Positions 54,461 through 63,713 of a DNA stretch of 64,000 nt are shown in pieces. Location of the stretch: contig DEYP01000002.1 in NCBI GenBank assembly GCA_002364615.1, forward strand, positions 1 through 64,000. Reading direction: 5' to 3'. Positions within the stretch are counted from its first letter, which is position 1. The number at the start of each line of letters is the position of its first letter. The position numbers and the translations under genes were made by a program. The DNA is from Arsukibacterium sp. UBA3155 (GTDB lineage: Bacteria > Pseudomonadota > Gammaproteobacteria > Enterobacterales > Alteromonadaceae). The notes beneath the pieces were generated by a model that saw only the letters and a program-made list of their open reading frames with translations, had not been told where the DNA came from and searched no databases.

Positions 54461-55711
54461 TTATAACGGGCCAAACAAGGTTTTATGCATGCGTTCGGCA
54501 TAATCGTCAGTCATGCCAGAGATATAATCACAAATGACCCGCATTCCCTGGCCATGTTCGCTGGCACTGTGCCAGCGCTGTTGGGTATTAAGCGGCAGCA
54601 AGCGACTGGGATCAGAGGCGAAAGCATCAAACAGCTGCAACAACATATTCTGACAGCGAAACCGGGATTGCTGAATCATTGGCTGGCGGATAACACAATT
54701 AAACACCAGTTTTTTCAGGCTATGTAACAGTGCGGTTTCCGCACCCGGTAAGCGGGCGTTATAGCGAATTAACGGCTCGCTGGCATCTGGCAATGGTTGA
54801 TAGATCTCCACTGAGGTAATAAGCCGGTTTACTAAGGCGCCAATAGCGTCTTTTCGGATATGGTGCTCACTACTGAACAGCTTTGCCCCCAGCTGCTGCA
54901 TATCATCGCCGGTATAGTGTTGCCATTGGCTATAACTTACATTGCTCAGCACAATAGCGTCTTCTAAATCATGTACGCCATACGCAATATCGTCGGCCAG
55001 TTCCATAATGGATGCGTCAAGTGACTTGTAGCGGGATTTAATAAAAGGCGATTGTGCTAAAGTTTCTACCTGCTCAAAGGCGTCGCGATCGTTGCTGCTT
55101 AGTGGCTGCAATATCCAGTCTAAAATATCAGCGTCGGCCTGAAAAATGGCTTTAGCCGGTTTCCAGTGGTTTAAGTTCAGTGGGTTAGCCGTGTTATTAA
55201 TGGTAGGCAAGGGTGGTTGCAATACCGGGTATTTTAATAACCCCAGTAAGGTACGCCTTGCTAAATCCATACCGTGATGCTGGGTATAGGGCTCCAGTTT
55301 GGCAACAATTCGCAACGTCTGGCCATTACCTTCGAAGCCACCGTCAGACAGCATTTTATAATTCAGTGCAGTTTCACCACCATGGCCAAAGGGTGGGTGG
55401 CCGATGTCATGGGCCAGGCATAACGCCTCCATCAGGCTGAGATCTGGCAATGCGGCTTTAATCTGCCCGCTCGACTTTTTTTCCAGCTGACTCACCAGTC
55501 CAGTACCAATTTGGGCCGCTTCTAACGAGTGGGTAAGTCTTGTACGGTAAAAGTCATTCTGGCCAATCCCCAGGATCTGGGTTTTTGATTGCAAGCGCCG
55601 AAATGCGGCAGAGTGCAGAATACGCGCGCGGTCACGCTGCCAGGGTGAGCGTTGATCATTAGGCCGATCATGGTTGCCCTCTGAGTGTCGCTCCGACCAA
55701 ATTGCTAACAT
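54461..55711 (-). CDS. dGTP triphosphohydrolase-like protein
   Basis: A 416-residue HD-domain enzyme of the dGTPase (type 2) family, hydrolysing dGTP or other dNTPs to nucleoside and triphosphate. Seen: RDRARILHSAAFRRLQSKTQI near residues 26-46, TRLTHSLEAAQIG with H61, and HDIGHPPFGHGGE with the metal residues H101 and D102; MELADDIAYGVHDLEDA further on. Related enzymes include ones that block phage by draining dNTPs; housekeeping is the default reading here. AAGGAAGG precedes the ATG. Confidence 0.9.
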   Translation of the reverse strand: MLAIWSERHSEGNHDRPNDQRSPWQRDRARILHSAAFRRLQSKTQILGIGQNDFYRTRLTHSLEAAQIGTGLVSQLEKKSSGQIKAALPDLSLMEALCLAHDIGHPPFGHGGETALNYKMLSDGGFEGNGQTLRIVAKLEPYTQHHGMDLARRTLLGLLKYPVLQPPLPTINNTANPLNLNHWKPAKAIFQADADILDWILQPLSSNDRDAFEQVETLAQSPFIKSRYKSLDASIMELADDIAYGVHDLEDAIVLSNVSYSQWQHYTGDDMQQLGAKLFSSEHHIRKDAIGALVNRLITSVEIYQPLPDASEPLIRYNARLPGAETALLHSLKKLVFNCVIRQPMIQQSRFRCQNMLLQLFDAFASDPSRLLPLNTQQRWHSASEHGQGMRVICDYISGMTDDYAERMHKTLFGPL

Positions 55712-55804
55712 AACCTTCCTTAATCATGATAAAACGGCTTAGCAAGAGCCACTATACTACGCGACAATCGATTTTAATTCGAGCACTCGACACCGGCTAA
55801 ATTA

Positions 55805-55824
55805 TACTGTATAAAATAACAGTT
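55805..55824. promoter_or_regulatory. LexA (SOS) box
   Basis: CTGT-N8-ACAG with an AT-rich centre (bases 55807-55822), and outer TA/TT flanks that make it close to the full SOS consensus. It stands 23 bases ahead of the yebG ATG, over the expected promoter, and so should repress the gene until DNA damage. Confidence 0.8.
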
Positions 55825-55846
55825 AAAATTAATCAGGGGCAGCAAA

Positions 55847-56194
55847 ATGGCAGTAGTAATTAAATATATTGTAGAGCGCAATGGAGTAGAGAAAATGACA
55901 TTTACCTCAAAAGCGGAGGCTGATGCCTATGACAAAATGCTGGATACTGCTGATGAGTTAGCTGGTTTTCTAAACGCCAGTAGCCTGTTGAATGATGAAG
56001 CGCAAACCGAGACTCTGGCGTTATATCTGGCCCAGAATAAAGACGCGTTACTGGTCGCATTGGGTGCCAAAAAGCCAGCAAAAGTGGCGGAGAAAGCGCC
56101 GCTAAAAAAACCAGCTAAAGCGGTCGCTGAAACAAAAGCGCCTGACGAGACTGAATTAGCAGCAAACAAGCCTGGGGCAGAGCAAGCTGCCTGA
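55847..56194 (+). CDS. yebG: SOS-inducible YebG-family protein
   Basis: A 115-residue protein. The first 70 residues are the YebG domain: VVIKYIVERNGVEKMTFTSKAEADAYDKMLDTADEL, a damage-inducible protein of E. coli of unknown function. The C-terminal third is a lysine- and alanine-rich tail (KPAKVAEKAPLKKPAKA) longer than in the enterobacterial protein and perhaps nucleic-acid-binding (inference). AGGGGC precedes the ATG; the SOS box lies immediately upstream. Confidence 0.9.
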   Translation: MAVVIKYIVERNGVEKMTFTSKAEADAYDKMLDTADELAGFLNASSLLNDEAQTETLALYLAQNKDALLVALGAKKPAKVAEKAPLKKPAKAVAETKAPDETELAANKPGAEQAA

Positions 56195-56223
56195 GCCACT
56201 TGCAATGGCAATAGTAAGCAAAA

Positions 56224-56253
56224 GCTGCGCTGACTTAGATGTGACAGCGCAGC
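56224..56253. terminator. Bidirectional terminator between yebG and the symporter gene
   Basis: GCTGCGCTG (56224-56232) pairs exactly with CAGCGCAGC (56245-56253), loop of 12 bases. On the leftward strand it is followed by TTTTGCTT, fitting termination of the symporter transcript; on the rightward strand the tail is less T-rich. Confidence 0.6.
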
Positions 56254-56269
56254 CAAAGCCTTTATGGTA

Positions 56270-57661
56270 TTAAGGTGTCCGCTTTAGCCAGTAGGCTTTT
56301 AAATCGGCTTTTACTTCAGGCAGCAGTAAATACAACGCCAGAATATTAGGCACTGCCATCAGAAATATCATTGAATCGATAAAATCGAAAACGGCCATTA
56401 CATTTGGCACGGCGCCAATTGACACAATAAAGCAAAACAGCACTTTATAAAGCTTGGTCAGACGCCTGTCATGGCCCACCAGATAACGCCAACCGGTTAA
56501 GCCATAATACGACCAGCTGATCACGGTAGAAAAGCCAAATAACAGCAGGGCCACCATTAGCACCCACGGAAACCAACTGACAACGGAGGCAAAGGCGCCG
56601 GAGGTAATTTGCACGCCATCCAGCCCCGGGGTCTGGTATGCGCCGGTCAGGATAATCACCAGGGCGGTAATAGTGCAGATAACGACGGTATCGATAAAGG
56701 GCTCGAGCAAGCCAACAAACCCCTGGCTGACAGGATCTTTGGTCTTTGCAGCGGCATGCGCAATAGGCGAGGAGCCAATGCCTGCTTCGTTAGAATAGGC
56801 CGCGCGCCGAAATCCCTGAATCAATACGCCGATAAAACCGCCATAACCTGCTTCAGGAGTAAACGCGCCCTGGACAATCAGCCACAGCGCAGCAGGGATC
56901 GCGCTAAAGTGGGTAAACATAACAAGCAGCGACGCTGCCAGATAAAGTCCGCACATTAACGGCACCAGTTTACTGGTCACCCGGGCGATACTTTTTAAGC
57001 CGCCAATTATCACGGCGCCCACCAGTCCTGCATAAATAACACCGAACAGCCAGGCATTATCAAAACCCGTAACGGTTTTAACCTGAACAAACCCCTGATT
57101 AACATGGACAAAACCGGCAGATCCAAAAATAACAAACACCGAGAATGCCATAGCCAGCACGGTGCCGGTAAGCGGCAAATTAAACTTATCCAGTGCCGCT
57201 TTAATGTAGTACATCGGGCCGCCGGATACCGAACCGTCACTGTTAATCTGCCGGTATTTTACTGCCAGGGTACATTCAACAAATTTCGTAGACATACCTA
57301 GCAGGCCGGCCACGATCATCCAGAAGGTTGCACCCGGCCCGCCCAGGCTTATCGCAATCGCGACGCCAGCAATATTACCGGTACCCACGGTGCCTGATAA
57401 CGCCGTACTCAGTGCCTGAAAGGGTGAAATTTCACCGCTGCCGCCGCTGCTTTTGTTGTTTTTAAGCAAACCAATAGCATGGCCAAACCCTCTGACATTA
57501 ATAAAGCCGAGATAACAGGTGAATACCAACGCACCGCTCATCAGCCAGATCAATACCATGGGTATGGCAATGCCGTTAATATCAAACGCATAAAACACGA
57601 TGGCAGCAAGTTTAGCGGTGAAACTTTCAAATACCTGTTGGAACGAAAAGTCACTTATCAT
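56270..57661 (-). CDS. Alanine/glycine:sodium symporter (AGCS family)
   Basis: A 463-residue inner-membrane protein with about eleven helices. Seen: ALSTALSGTVGTGNIAGVAIAISLGGPGATFWM near residues 83-115, which is the AGCS signature, GGPMYYIK near 147, and FRRAAYSNEAGIGSSPIAHAAAKT near 283-306. Uses the sodium gradient to take up alanine or glycine. Its ATG overlaps the stop of alaA by four bases, so uptake and alanine transamination are co-translated. Confidence 0.92.
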   Translation of the reverse strand: MISDFSFQQVFESFTAKLAAIVFYAFDINGIAIPMVLIWLMSGALVFTCYLGFINVRGFGHAIGLLKNNKSSGGSGEISPFQALSTALSGTVGTGNIAGVAIAISLGGPGATFWMIVAGLLGMSTKFVECTLAVKYRQINSDGSVSGGPMYYIKAALDKFNLPLTGTVLAMAFSVFVIFGSAGFVHVNQGFVQVKTVTGFDNAWLFGVIYAGLVGAVIIGGLKSIARVTSKLVPLMCGLYLAASLLVMFTHFSAIPAALWLIVQGAFTPEAGYGGFIGVLIQGFRRAAYSNEAGIGSSPIAHAAAKTKDPVSQGFVGLLEPFIDTVVICTITALVIILTGAYQTPGLDGVQITSGAFASVVSWFPWVLMVALLLFGFSTVISWSYYGLTGWRYLVGHDRRLTKLYKVLFCFIVSIGAVPNVMAVFDFIDSMIFLMAVPNILALYLLLPEVKADLKAYWLKRTP

Positions 57662-58872
57662 TGGTTATAGCCTGGTAAAAATTGGGCAAGTTTGCCAAGG
57701 GCAGCCGACAGTTGTTCCTTATGCGGCAAAAACACGATCCGGAAGTGGTCCGGTTCCGGCCAGTTAAACGCCCGGCCATGCACTAATAAGACTTTGTGCT
57801 GGCGAAGAAAATCGAGGACGAACAATTCATCGTCTTTAATCCGGATTTTTTTGCGATCAATTTTTGGAAATAAATACATAGCACCCTTTGGACGCATACA
57901 ACTTAAGCCATCAATCTCACTGACCAGTTTATGAGCCAGATCCATCTGCTCATACAAACGGCCACCGGGTATCACTAATTCATTAATGCTCTGGTAACCG
58001 CCGAGCGCAGTTTGAACGGCATGCTGGCAGGGGACGTTGGCACAAAGTCGCATTGAAGCCAATACGTTCAAGCCTTCAATGTAGTGCTTTGCCAGATGTT
58101 TGGCGCCAGAGATAAATAGCCAGCCTACCCGAAAACCGGCAATCCGGTAATTTTTCGACAAGCCGCCGAAAGTCAGCATAATAAGATCATCTGCCAGCGC
58201 TGCGGTGCTGATATGCTCGGTACCGTCGTATAGCACCTTGTCATATATCTCATCACTTAATACCACCAGGCGGTGCTCCCGGGCTATGGTAAGAACGTCA
58301 TTTAAAAAGGCTTTATCGTAAACCGCTCCGGTGGGATTATTTGGGTTAATTAGCACAATAGCTTTGGTTTTATTAGTTATTTTATGCCTGATATCCGCCA
58401 GGTCCGGATACCAGTCTTGCTGCTCGTCACAGCGATAATGCACCGCCTTGCCGCCTGCGAGGTTAACCGCCGCTGTCCACAACGGATAATCAGGAGAGGG
58501 GATAAGCACCTCATCGTCATTATTCAAAAGGGCCTGCAGCGACATTAAGATTAACTCTGACACGCCATTTCCGATGTAGACATCGTCAGCATCGGCGCCT
58601 CTGATACCACGCTGCTGATAATACTGCGCCACGGCTACCCTTGCCGGGTAAATACCCTGCGAGTCAGAGTAGCCCTGGGCTGTCGGCAGGTTATGAATAA
58701 CATGCTTAAGTATTTCGTCTGGCGCTTCAAAGCCAAAAGGTGCCGGGTTGCCGATATTCAGTTTAAGAATACGGTGCCCTTCTTCTTCCATTTTACGGGC
58801 TTCCTGAGCCACAGGTCCGCGAATGTCGTAACATACGCCATCAAGTTTGGTTGAACGTTCAATTGGTTTCAT
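57658..58872 (-). CDS. alaA: Glutamate-pyruvate (alanine) aminotransferase AlaA
   Basis: A 404-residue PLP enzyme that makes alanine from pyruvate and glutamate. Very close to E. coli AlaA by eye: CYDIRGPVAQEARKMEEEGHRILKLNIGNPAPFGFEAPDEIL at the start, SPDYPLWTAAVNL near 125, NPNNPTGAVYDK near 178, the PLP lysine in FGGLSKNYRIAGFR near 240. The ATG at 58872 fits the family start (MxPIExSxKL); a longer frame begins at 58908. First gene of the alaA-symporter pair. Confidence 0.9.
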   Translation of the reverse strand: MKPIERSTKLDGVCYDIRGPVAQEARKMEEEGHRILKLNIGNPAPFGFEAPDEILKHVIHNLPTAQGYSDSQGIYPARVAVAQYYQQRGIRGADADDVYIGNGVSELILMSLQALLNNDDEVLIPSPDYPLWTAAVNLAGGKAVHYRCDEQQDWYPDLADIRHKITNKTKAIVLINPNNPTGAVYDKAFLNDVLTIAREHRLVVLSDEIYDKVLYDGTEHISTAALADDLIMLTFGGLSKNYRIAGFRVGWLFISGAKHLAKHYIEGLNVLASMRLCANVPCQHAVQTALGGYQSINELVIPGGRLYEQMDLAHKLVSEIDGLSCMRPKGAMYLFPKIDRKKIRIKDDELFVLDFLRQHKVLLVHGRAFNWPEPDHFRIVFLPHKEQLSAALGKLAQFLPGYNQ

Positions 58873-58986
58873 AGACAGAACCGGTTTGCCCCTTAAAATA
58901 ATATCCATCCAGATAGCTAAAACAATAAGATGTAGTTGTCACATAACGGCGGATAATTTGCAATGCAGTGACCACAAATGTTGACG

Positions 58987-59020
58987 AATTTTCAGTAAAA
59001 AAGGTGCTGAAAATTTTTTT
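58987..59020 (+). terminator. AT-rich stem with T-run upstream of the Bax-like gene
   Basis: AATTTTCAG (58987-58995) pairs with CTGAAAATT (59007-59015) across an 11-base loop, and seven T residues run on to 59020. The shape is that of an intrinsic terminator but it stands in front of a rightward gene, not after one, so it may be an attenuator or end a short leader or unannotated transcript. Confidence 0.5.
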
Positions 59021-59130
59021 AGTTCACTCTGGGGCAAGCAAAGGCTAAAATGACCAATGATTTTTCAAGTCAGTAGCCGGTGAAGTTCAGTGGAGCTTGC
59101 GGTAATGCTGTTGAATATAGTGGTGATTAT

Positions 59131-59991
59131 TTGATTAAAAAAAGTGCAATTATAGTTGGCTGGCTGGCAGTATGTGCTGCTGCACTAAGCCCGTTTGTCG
59201 GTTTGCAGCCGATACCTCAGCAAGACTCACTTGATGAATGGCAACGGCCCGACAGAATTGAAGCGTTAAGCCAGGCAGATAAGAAGCGAGTACTGGAGCG
59301 GTTAGCTTATACGGAACCGGCTGTTGCCTTTAAACCTTTGCCGGATTTTAATGCTATTAACGACACAACCGCTAAAAAACGAGCGTTTTTCGATTATTTA
59401 CGTCCTCATGTCCAGCGAGAAAATAACCGGCTGCGCTACCTGCGCCAGCAATTGCTGGAGTTGGCTGAGAAAAAAAGGAAAAACCAACGACTAAATATTA
59501 ATGAATACGCTTTTCTATACAGTTTGTATGACGAGTTCAGGATGGATGTGGCGGAAACTGATCCGCAAATGCTTGAGGAGCTGTTAAAGCGGGTTGATAT
59601 TTTACCGCCGAGTCTGGTGCTGATGCAGGCAGCAAATGAATCTGCCTGGGGGACCAGCCGTTTTGCCGTGGAAGGTTTTAATTTTTTTGGGCAATGGTGT
59701 TTTCGTGAAGGCTGCGGTCTGGTGCCGCTAAGCCGGGGCGAGGACCAATCGCACGAGGTGGCAAAATTCGATTCACCTGCAAAGAGCATTCGTAGTTATT
59801 TTTATAACCTGAATACATTTCATACTTATGAATCGCTCAGAGAGATCCGGGCAAAATTAAGGGCAGAGCGCAAGCCGGTAAGAGGCGAGGCATTAGCGGC
59901 TGGCTTAGGTCGCTACTCAGAACGCGGCGAAGAGTATATTACTGAAATCAGCAGCATGATCCGCTTCAACCGGCGCTTTCTGGAAGATTAA
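59131..59991 (+). CDS. Bax-family glucosaminidase domain protein
   Basis: A 286-residue periplasmic protein with a C-terminal endo-beta-N-acetylglucosaminidase (GH73-like) domain. Seen: VDILPPSLVLMQAANESAWGTSRFAVEGFNFFGQWCFREGCGLVP (about residues 154-198), with E in ANESAWG as the catalytic acid; signal-like SAIIVGWLAVCAAALSPFVG near the N-terminus. Starts are ambiguous: TTG at 59131 gives a clean signal peptide, GTG at 59080 adds 17 residues; neither has a strong ribosome-binding site. Expected to cut peptidoglycan glycan strands. Confidence 0.85.
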   Translation: MIKKSAIIVGWLAVCAAALSPFVGLQPIPQQDSLDEWQRPDRIEALSQADKKRVLERLAYTEPAVAFKPLPDFNAINDTTAKKRAFFDYLRPHVQRENNRLRYLRQQLLELAEKKRKNQRLNINEYAFLYSLYDEFRMDVAETDPQMLEELLKRVDILPPSLVLMQAANESAWGTSRFAVEGFNFFGQWCFREGCGLVPLSRGEDQSHEVAKFDSPAKSIRSYFYNLNTFHTYESLREIRAKLRAERKPVRGEALAAGLGRYSERGEEYITEISSMIRFNRRFLED

Positions 59992-60037
59992 CTGTACTGT
60001 GTTAACTGCGCGATATTATCTTCACCAGATAGCGGCA

Positions 60038-60979
60038 CTAGATTAACTGCACTATTTTAAGTTCACTCTGGTCGGCGCTGCTGGCCAGATTATCATGTTC
60101 GTCATCGCTAACCAGACCAACGGGTATGGCTGGCACCGAAATCGGGTCAAATGCCGTGTCACCTTCTGCGCTTGCCGCGTGATCTTTGGTTATGGCAGCA
60201 AAATCGAACAAGCTATTGTCGGCCAGGTGCGAGGGAACCACGTTCTGCATGGCCTGAAACATCGTTTCAATGCGACCGGGGAAGCGTTTATCCCAGTCCT
60301 GCAGCATTTCCTTAATAACCTGACGCTGCAAGCCATCCTGAGAGCCACATAAATTACAGGGTATAATAGGAAATTCACGGGCCTGCGCATATTTTTCAAT
60401 ATCTTTTTCTTTGCAATACGCCAGTGGCCTGATCACGATATGTTCGCCGTTATCACTGATAAGTTTCGGTGGCATCGATTTCATCTTGCCGCCATAAAAC
60501 ATGTTTAAAAACAGGGTTTCGAGCATGTCATCGCGATGATGGCCAAGGGCAATTTTGGTTGCGCCCAGCTCCTTTGCGGTGCGATATAAAATGCCACGAC
60601 GTAAGCGTGAACAGAGCGAGCAGGTCGTTTTACCTTCCGGAATTTTTTCTTTTACTATGGCGTAGGTGTCTTCGGTGACAATGTGATAGTCGACCCCAAT
60701 ACCCTGTAAGTAATTTGGCAGCACCTCGGCCGGAAACCCCGGTTGTTTTTGGTCAAGATTAACGGCAACGATACTGAAACTGATAGGGGCAGACTGTTGC
60801 AGGTTCAGCAAAATATCCAGCATAGTGTACGAGTCTTTACCACCGGACAGGCAAACCATTATTTTGTCGCCGTCGCTTATCATGCCAAAATCACTGATGG
60901 CCTGGCCGACGCCGCGGCGCAGCCGTTTATGCAGTTTATTTAAATTATATTGAGCTTTTGCTTGCGCGGCATGAGACAT
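60038..60979 (-). CDS. ttcA: tRNA 2-thiocytidine(32) synthetase TtcA
   Basis: A 313-residue iron-sulfur PP-loop enzyme that thiolates C32 of some tRNAs. Seen: PP-loop SGGKDS at residues 45-50, the cysteine pairs CSLC (C120, C123) and CNLC (C208, C211) for the cluster, and [19 protein letters not shown] near 146-164. A short C-terminal extension rich in acidic residues is not shared by E. coli. In Shewanella and relatives ttcA follows fnr and uspE as here. Confidence 0.95.
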   Translation of the reverse strand: MSHAAQAKAQYNLNKLHKRLRRGVGQAISDFGMISDGDKIMVCLSGGKDSYTMLDILLNLQQSAPISFSIVAVNLDQKQPGFPAEVLPNYLQGIGVDYHIVTEDTYAIVKEKIPEGKTTCSLCSRLRRGILYRTAKELGATKIALGHHRDDMLETLFLNMFYGGKMKSMPPKLISDNGEHIVIRPLAYCKEKDIEKYAQAREFPIIPCNLCGSQDGLQRQVIKEMLQDWDKRFPGRIETMFQAMQNVVPSHLADNSLFDFAAITKDHAASAEGDTAFDPISVPAIPVGLVSDDEHDNLASSADQSELKIVQLI

Positions 60980-61049
60980 AACAACAGTAACCCTACAGAA
61001 AAATGGCGCACATTATAACCAAGTGTGCGCCAATACCATAGGGCGGATT

Positions 61050-61982
61050 TTAGTGTTTTGCTAAAGGACTGACAAAGTTTGCTGGTTTTAACGCTAAAAC
61101 ATCGCAATCAAGCTGATCAATCAGGTGCTCGGCAGTATTACCGATGATGGCGGCAGAAAAACCGGTGCGGCCAATGGTACCGATGACCACCATTTCAGCA
61201 TCCAATTGTGTGGCCAGTGCCGGAATAATATCTTCCGGCATTCCTTCCAGCACATGCGTGTCCTCTTCTGCCATGTCAAACTGGCTGGCAAGCTCTGCAA
61301 CGGCATTTTCATGATGCCGGCGCATTGCACTGTTATATTGCTGCGGATTAAATTCCGGAATTTCGATAGCAATATTAACCGGGGTGCCGGGGAAGGCATT
61401 GACCATATGAACTCTGCCTTGCAGCACCTGCGCCATTGATTTGGCATTGCTGATAACCCGTTGGTTCAGGGATTGGTGATGATCCTGTTCACTGCCGGCA
61501 TTTACGGCAGCAATAATATTGCCGTTATCAGGCCATTCATGTTCTTTTACCAGCAATACCGCGCAGGGACATTTACGTAATATATGCCAGTCGGTGGGCG
61601 TAAAGATCATCGATTTCAGTACGTCATGATTATGGGTACCCTTAATGACTAAATCGAAATTGTGTTCCAGCACTTCATGAACTATCGCTTCAAACGGCCG
61701 GTTATGCCACACCACTTTTAAATTGATATCAATACCGGTATTTCGGGCATCGTTAATCAGCTCACCGACCCACAACTCGCGGTCATGGATCACGGCCTGA
61801 CGCATCGATTCCCGTTCATCACCGGATAACATCGTGGTCATTTCATAAGAAAAATCATATACCGATAAAAAGGCGGTAAGTTTGCACGTTTGCTTACGCG
61901 CTAATTCCAGGCCGCGCTGTAAGGCTTTGTGCTGGCTATCTGACGGGTCTAACACGATTAAAATGTTGCTGAAAACACTCAT
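61050..61982 (-). CDS. uspE: Universal stress protein UspE
   Basis: A 310-residue protein with two tandem Usp domains (about 1-150 and 155-305). Seen: NILIVLDPSDSQHKALQRGLELA in domain one, the family pattern DLVIKGTHNHDVLKSMIFTPTDWHILRKCPCAVLLVK, and VVIGTIGRTGFSAAIIGNTAEHLIDQLDCDVLALKP at the end, where GxxGxxxxxxxGNxAE is the ATP-binding loop. UspE is linked to stress survival and motility. It sits between fnr and ttcA, a conserved order. Confidence 0.92.
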   Translation of the reverse strand: MSVFSNILIVLDPSDSQHKALQRGLELARKQTCKLTAFLSVYDFSYEMTTMLSGDERESMRQAVIHDRELWVGELINDARNTGIDINLKVVWHNRPFEAIVHEVLEHNFDLVIKGTHNHDVLKSMIFTPTDWHILRKCPCAVLLVKEHEWPDNGNIIAAVNAGSEQDHHQSLNQRVISNAKSMAQVLQGRVHMVNAFPGTPVNIAIEIPEFNPQQYNSAMRRHHENAVAELASQFDMAEEDTHVLEGMPEDIIPALATQLDAEMVVIGTIGRTGFSAAIIGNTAEHLIDQLDCDVLALKPANFVSPLAKH

Positions 61983-62081
61983 AGCTCACTCCCTGCTTTA
62001 TTATTTAGCTAATTGATTACAAACAGTGTAGTCAATAAAAAAGCAGCGGGGGTAGCTTCAGATTGTGCTAAATCAAAAAAA

Positions 62082-62786
62082 CTAACAATTACCGGCCAAT
62101 TGTTGCATTGCCGCAGGGTTTTTAATACTTATCAGCTTACCGTCGACGATAATAAGCTGTTCTTTATGCAACTTACTTAACAGGCGACTGATGGTTTCAA
62201 CTGTTAATCCCAGATAATTACCAATATCACTGCGGGTCATCGATAGACGAAAGGCTTTCTCAGAAAACCCCCGGCTACCAAAGCGCTCGGCCAGATGGTT
62301 TAAAAAGGTCGCCAGCTTCTGCTCTGCGGTTTTACGGTTTAATAACAACATCATTTGCTGATCTGCCTGAATATCCTGACTCATCAGCCGCATCAACTGC
62401 TGACGCAGTTTCGGCAGTTGATCCAGTAATACTTCCAGATTCGGGTAGGGTATTTCACACACCATGCCGGTTTCCAGGGCTTCCGCATAGCTGTTATGCA
62501 TTTCTGTATTAATGGCATCAAAACCAATAACATCGCCAGGCAGGTGAAAACCGGTAATTTGCTGCTCGCCCTGCTCAGTCAAGGTAAAGGTTTTAAACGA
62601 CCCAGAGCGAATAGCATACAAGGCTTTTAAAGGATTGTTGCTTTCAAACAACATATCGCCTTTGTGCAACGGCCTTTTACGCTGAATTATGTCATCTAAG
62701 CGGGTGAGTTCTTGTTCACTCAACGAAAAAGGTAAACATAACTGGCTAAACCCACAATCCTGACAGTTAATAGCTGATCGTTGCAT
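62082..62786 (-). CDS. fnr: FNR-type oxygen-sensing transcription regulator
   Basis: A 234-residue Crp/Fnr regulator. The [4Fe-4S] cysteines C8, C11, C17 and C110 have the same spacing (3, 6, 93) as C20, C23, C29 and C122 of E. coli FNR, so the protein should dimerise and bind DNA without oxygen. A cyclic-nucleotide-like domain spans about 35-150, and the HTH reads [24 protein letters not shown]. The HTH ETISR residues match those that read TTGAT half-sites. Its neighbours (ccoS, ccoI) are typical FNR-regulated respiration genes. Confidence 0.95.
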   Translation of the reverse strand: MQRSAINCQDCGFSQLCLPFSLSEQELTRLDDIIQRKRPLHKGDMLFESNNPLKALYAIRSGSFKTFTLTEQGEQQITGFHLPGDVIGFDAINTEMHNSYAEALETGMVCEIPYPNLEVLLDQLPKLRQQLMRLMSQDIQADQQMMLLLNRKTAEQKLATFLNHLAERFGSRGFSEKAFRLSMTRSDIGNYLGLTVETISRLLSKLHKEQLIIVDGKLISIKNPAAMQQLAGNC

Positions 62787-62826
62787 AATCTGAATTCCTG
62801 ACTGTACCTGAATTTATCGCACCAGC

Positions 62827-63501
62827 TTAAAAAACAAGTCTTTTTAAAGCAAGGTATATCGTATAAAGACCATAGATAGCTAATAGTCCGGCAGCACTGT
62901 ATCGTACCATTGGTTTATTTTTAAATTTACTTAACTGGCTGGCCATACTACCAAAGGCTAATAATGCTGGCAGAGTACCGATACCAAAACTTAGCATAAT
63001 AAGCGCGCCCTGACTGGCGCTGCCACTGGCCAGACTCCAGCCTAAGGTAGAATATACCAGACCACAGGGTAACCAACCCCAGCACAGACCGTACAGGTAA
63101 GCCTTGGGAAGACTATCTAGTGGCATGACTTTCTGACTCAGCGGTTTGACCAATGCCCATATATGCCTGCCTGCACGCTCAAGCGCGGTAAGCGCAAACC
63201 ATAATCTGGCGATATACAGCGCCATCAACAGTAACAGTATGCCAGCGAGTAAGCGCAACCAGATAAGCGAGATACCCGCCAGGGCCATTGCCTGTGCGCC
63301 AAAATAGCCCACCAGCGCGCCCAGCAGGGTATAGGTAGTCAGGCGGCCCATACTCAGTAACAGTTGCATAGCCAGTTTCCAGCTGAAACTGCGCTCAGGC
63401 AAGGCCAGCTGTAAAGCAGCAACGATACCACCACACATCACGATGCAATGACTGCTGCCCAGAAAACCAATCATGATTGCTGCAACTAACTCTGCATTCA
63501 T
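62827..63501 (-). CDS. TauE/SafE-like membrane protein linked to cco genes
   Basis: A 224-residue inner-membrane protein with about six helices, similar to the sulfite-exporter TauE/SafE or DsbD-transmembrane class. Seen: the opening IGFLGSSHCIVMCGGIVAA with CGG motif, then MGRLTTYTLLGALVGYFGAQA near 50, LCWGWLPCGLVYSTLGWSLASG near 137-158. This gene is regularly found after ccoS in gammaproteobacteria and is thought to help copper or thiol handling for cbb3 oxidase assembly. It overlaps ccoS by one to three bases (TAATG). Confidence 0.85.
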   Translation of the reverse strand: MNAELVAAIMIGFLGSSHCIVMCGGIVAALQLALPERSFSWKLAMQLLLSMGRLTTYTLLGALVGYFGAQAMALAGISLIWLRLLAGILLLLMALYIARLWFALTALERAGRHIWALVKPLSQKVMPLDSLPKAYLYGLCWGWLPCGLVYSTLGWSLASGSASQGALIMLSFGIGTLPALLAFGSMASQLSKFKNKPMVRYSAAGLLAIYGLYTIYLALKRLVF

Positions 63502-63710
63502 TAGCGCTTGTGGTCCTGGTCCGATCCAGGCGATGGATCTTTGTCGGTTTTCATCGTTTTTGACTCAGCGTGTTGTTCATCGAATAAAATGCTGAAGCCT
63601 TCTTTATCCAAATCTTCAAATTGCTTACTACGTACTGCCCAGAAAAAAATGGCCAGTCCTATCATGACAAACAAGATAGCAATTGGAATTAATACGTAAA
63701 TAATGCTCAT
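63501..63710 (-). CDS. ccoS: cbb3-type cytochrome oxidase assembly protein CcoS
   Basis: A 69-residue membrane protein. N-terminal transmembrane helix (SIIYVLIPIAILFVMIGLAIFFWAVRS) and the family's YDDL-like segment FEDLDKEGFSILFDE, where CcoS reads ...QFDDLxxxxxxxLxD. The charged tail is usual. Needed for copper and heme insertion in cbb3 oxidase. It begins 3 bases after the ccoI stop. Confidence 0.92.
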   Translation of the reverse strand: MSIIYVLIPIAILFVMIGLAIFFWAVRSKQFEDLDKEGFSILFDEQHAESKTMKTDKDPSPGSDQDHKR

Positions 63711-63713
63711 TGT

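Noticed and set aside
61983-62081. FNR box between fnr and uspE
   Set aside because: Only a TTGAT half-site is present; the second half with four-base spacing is missing.
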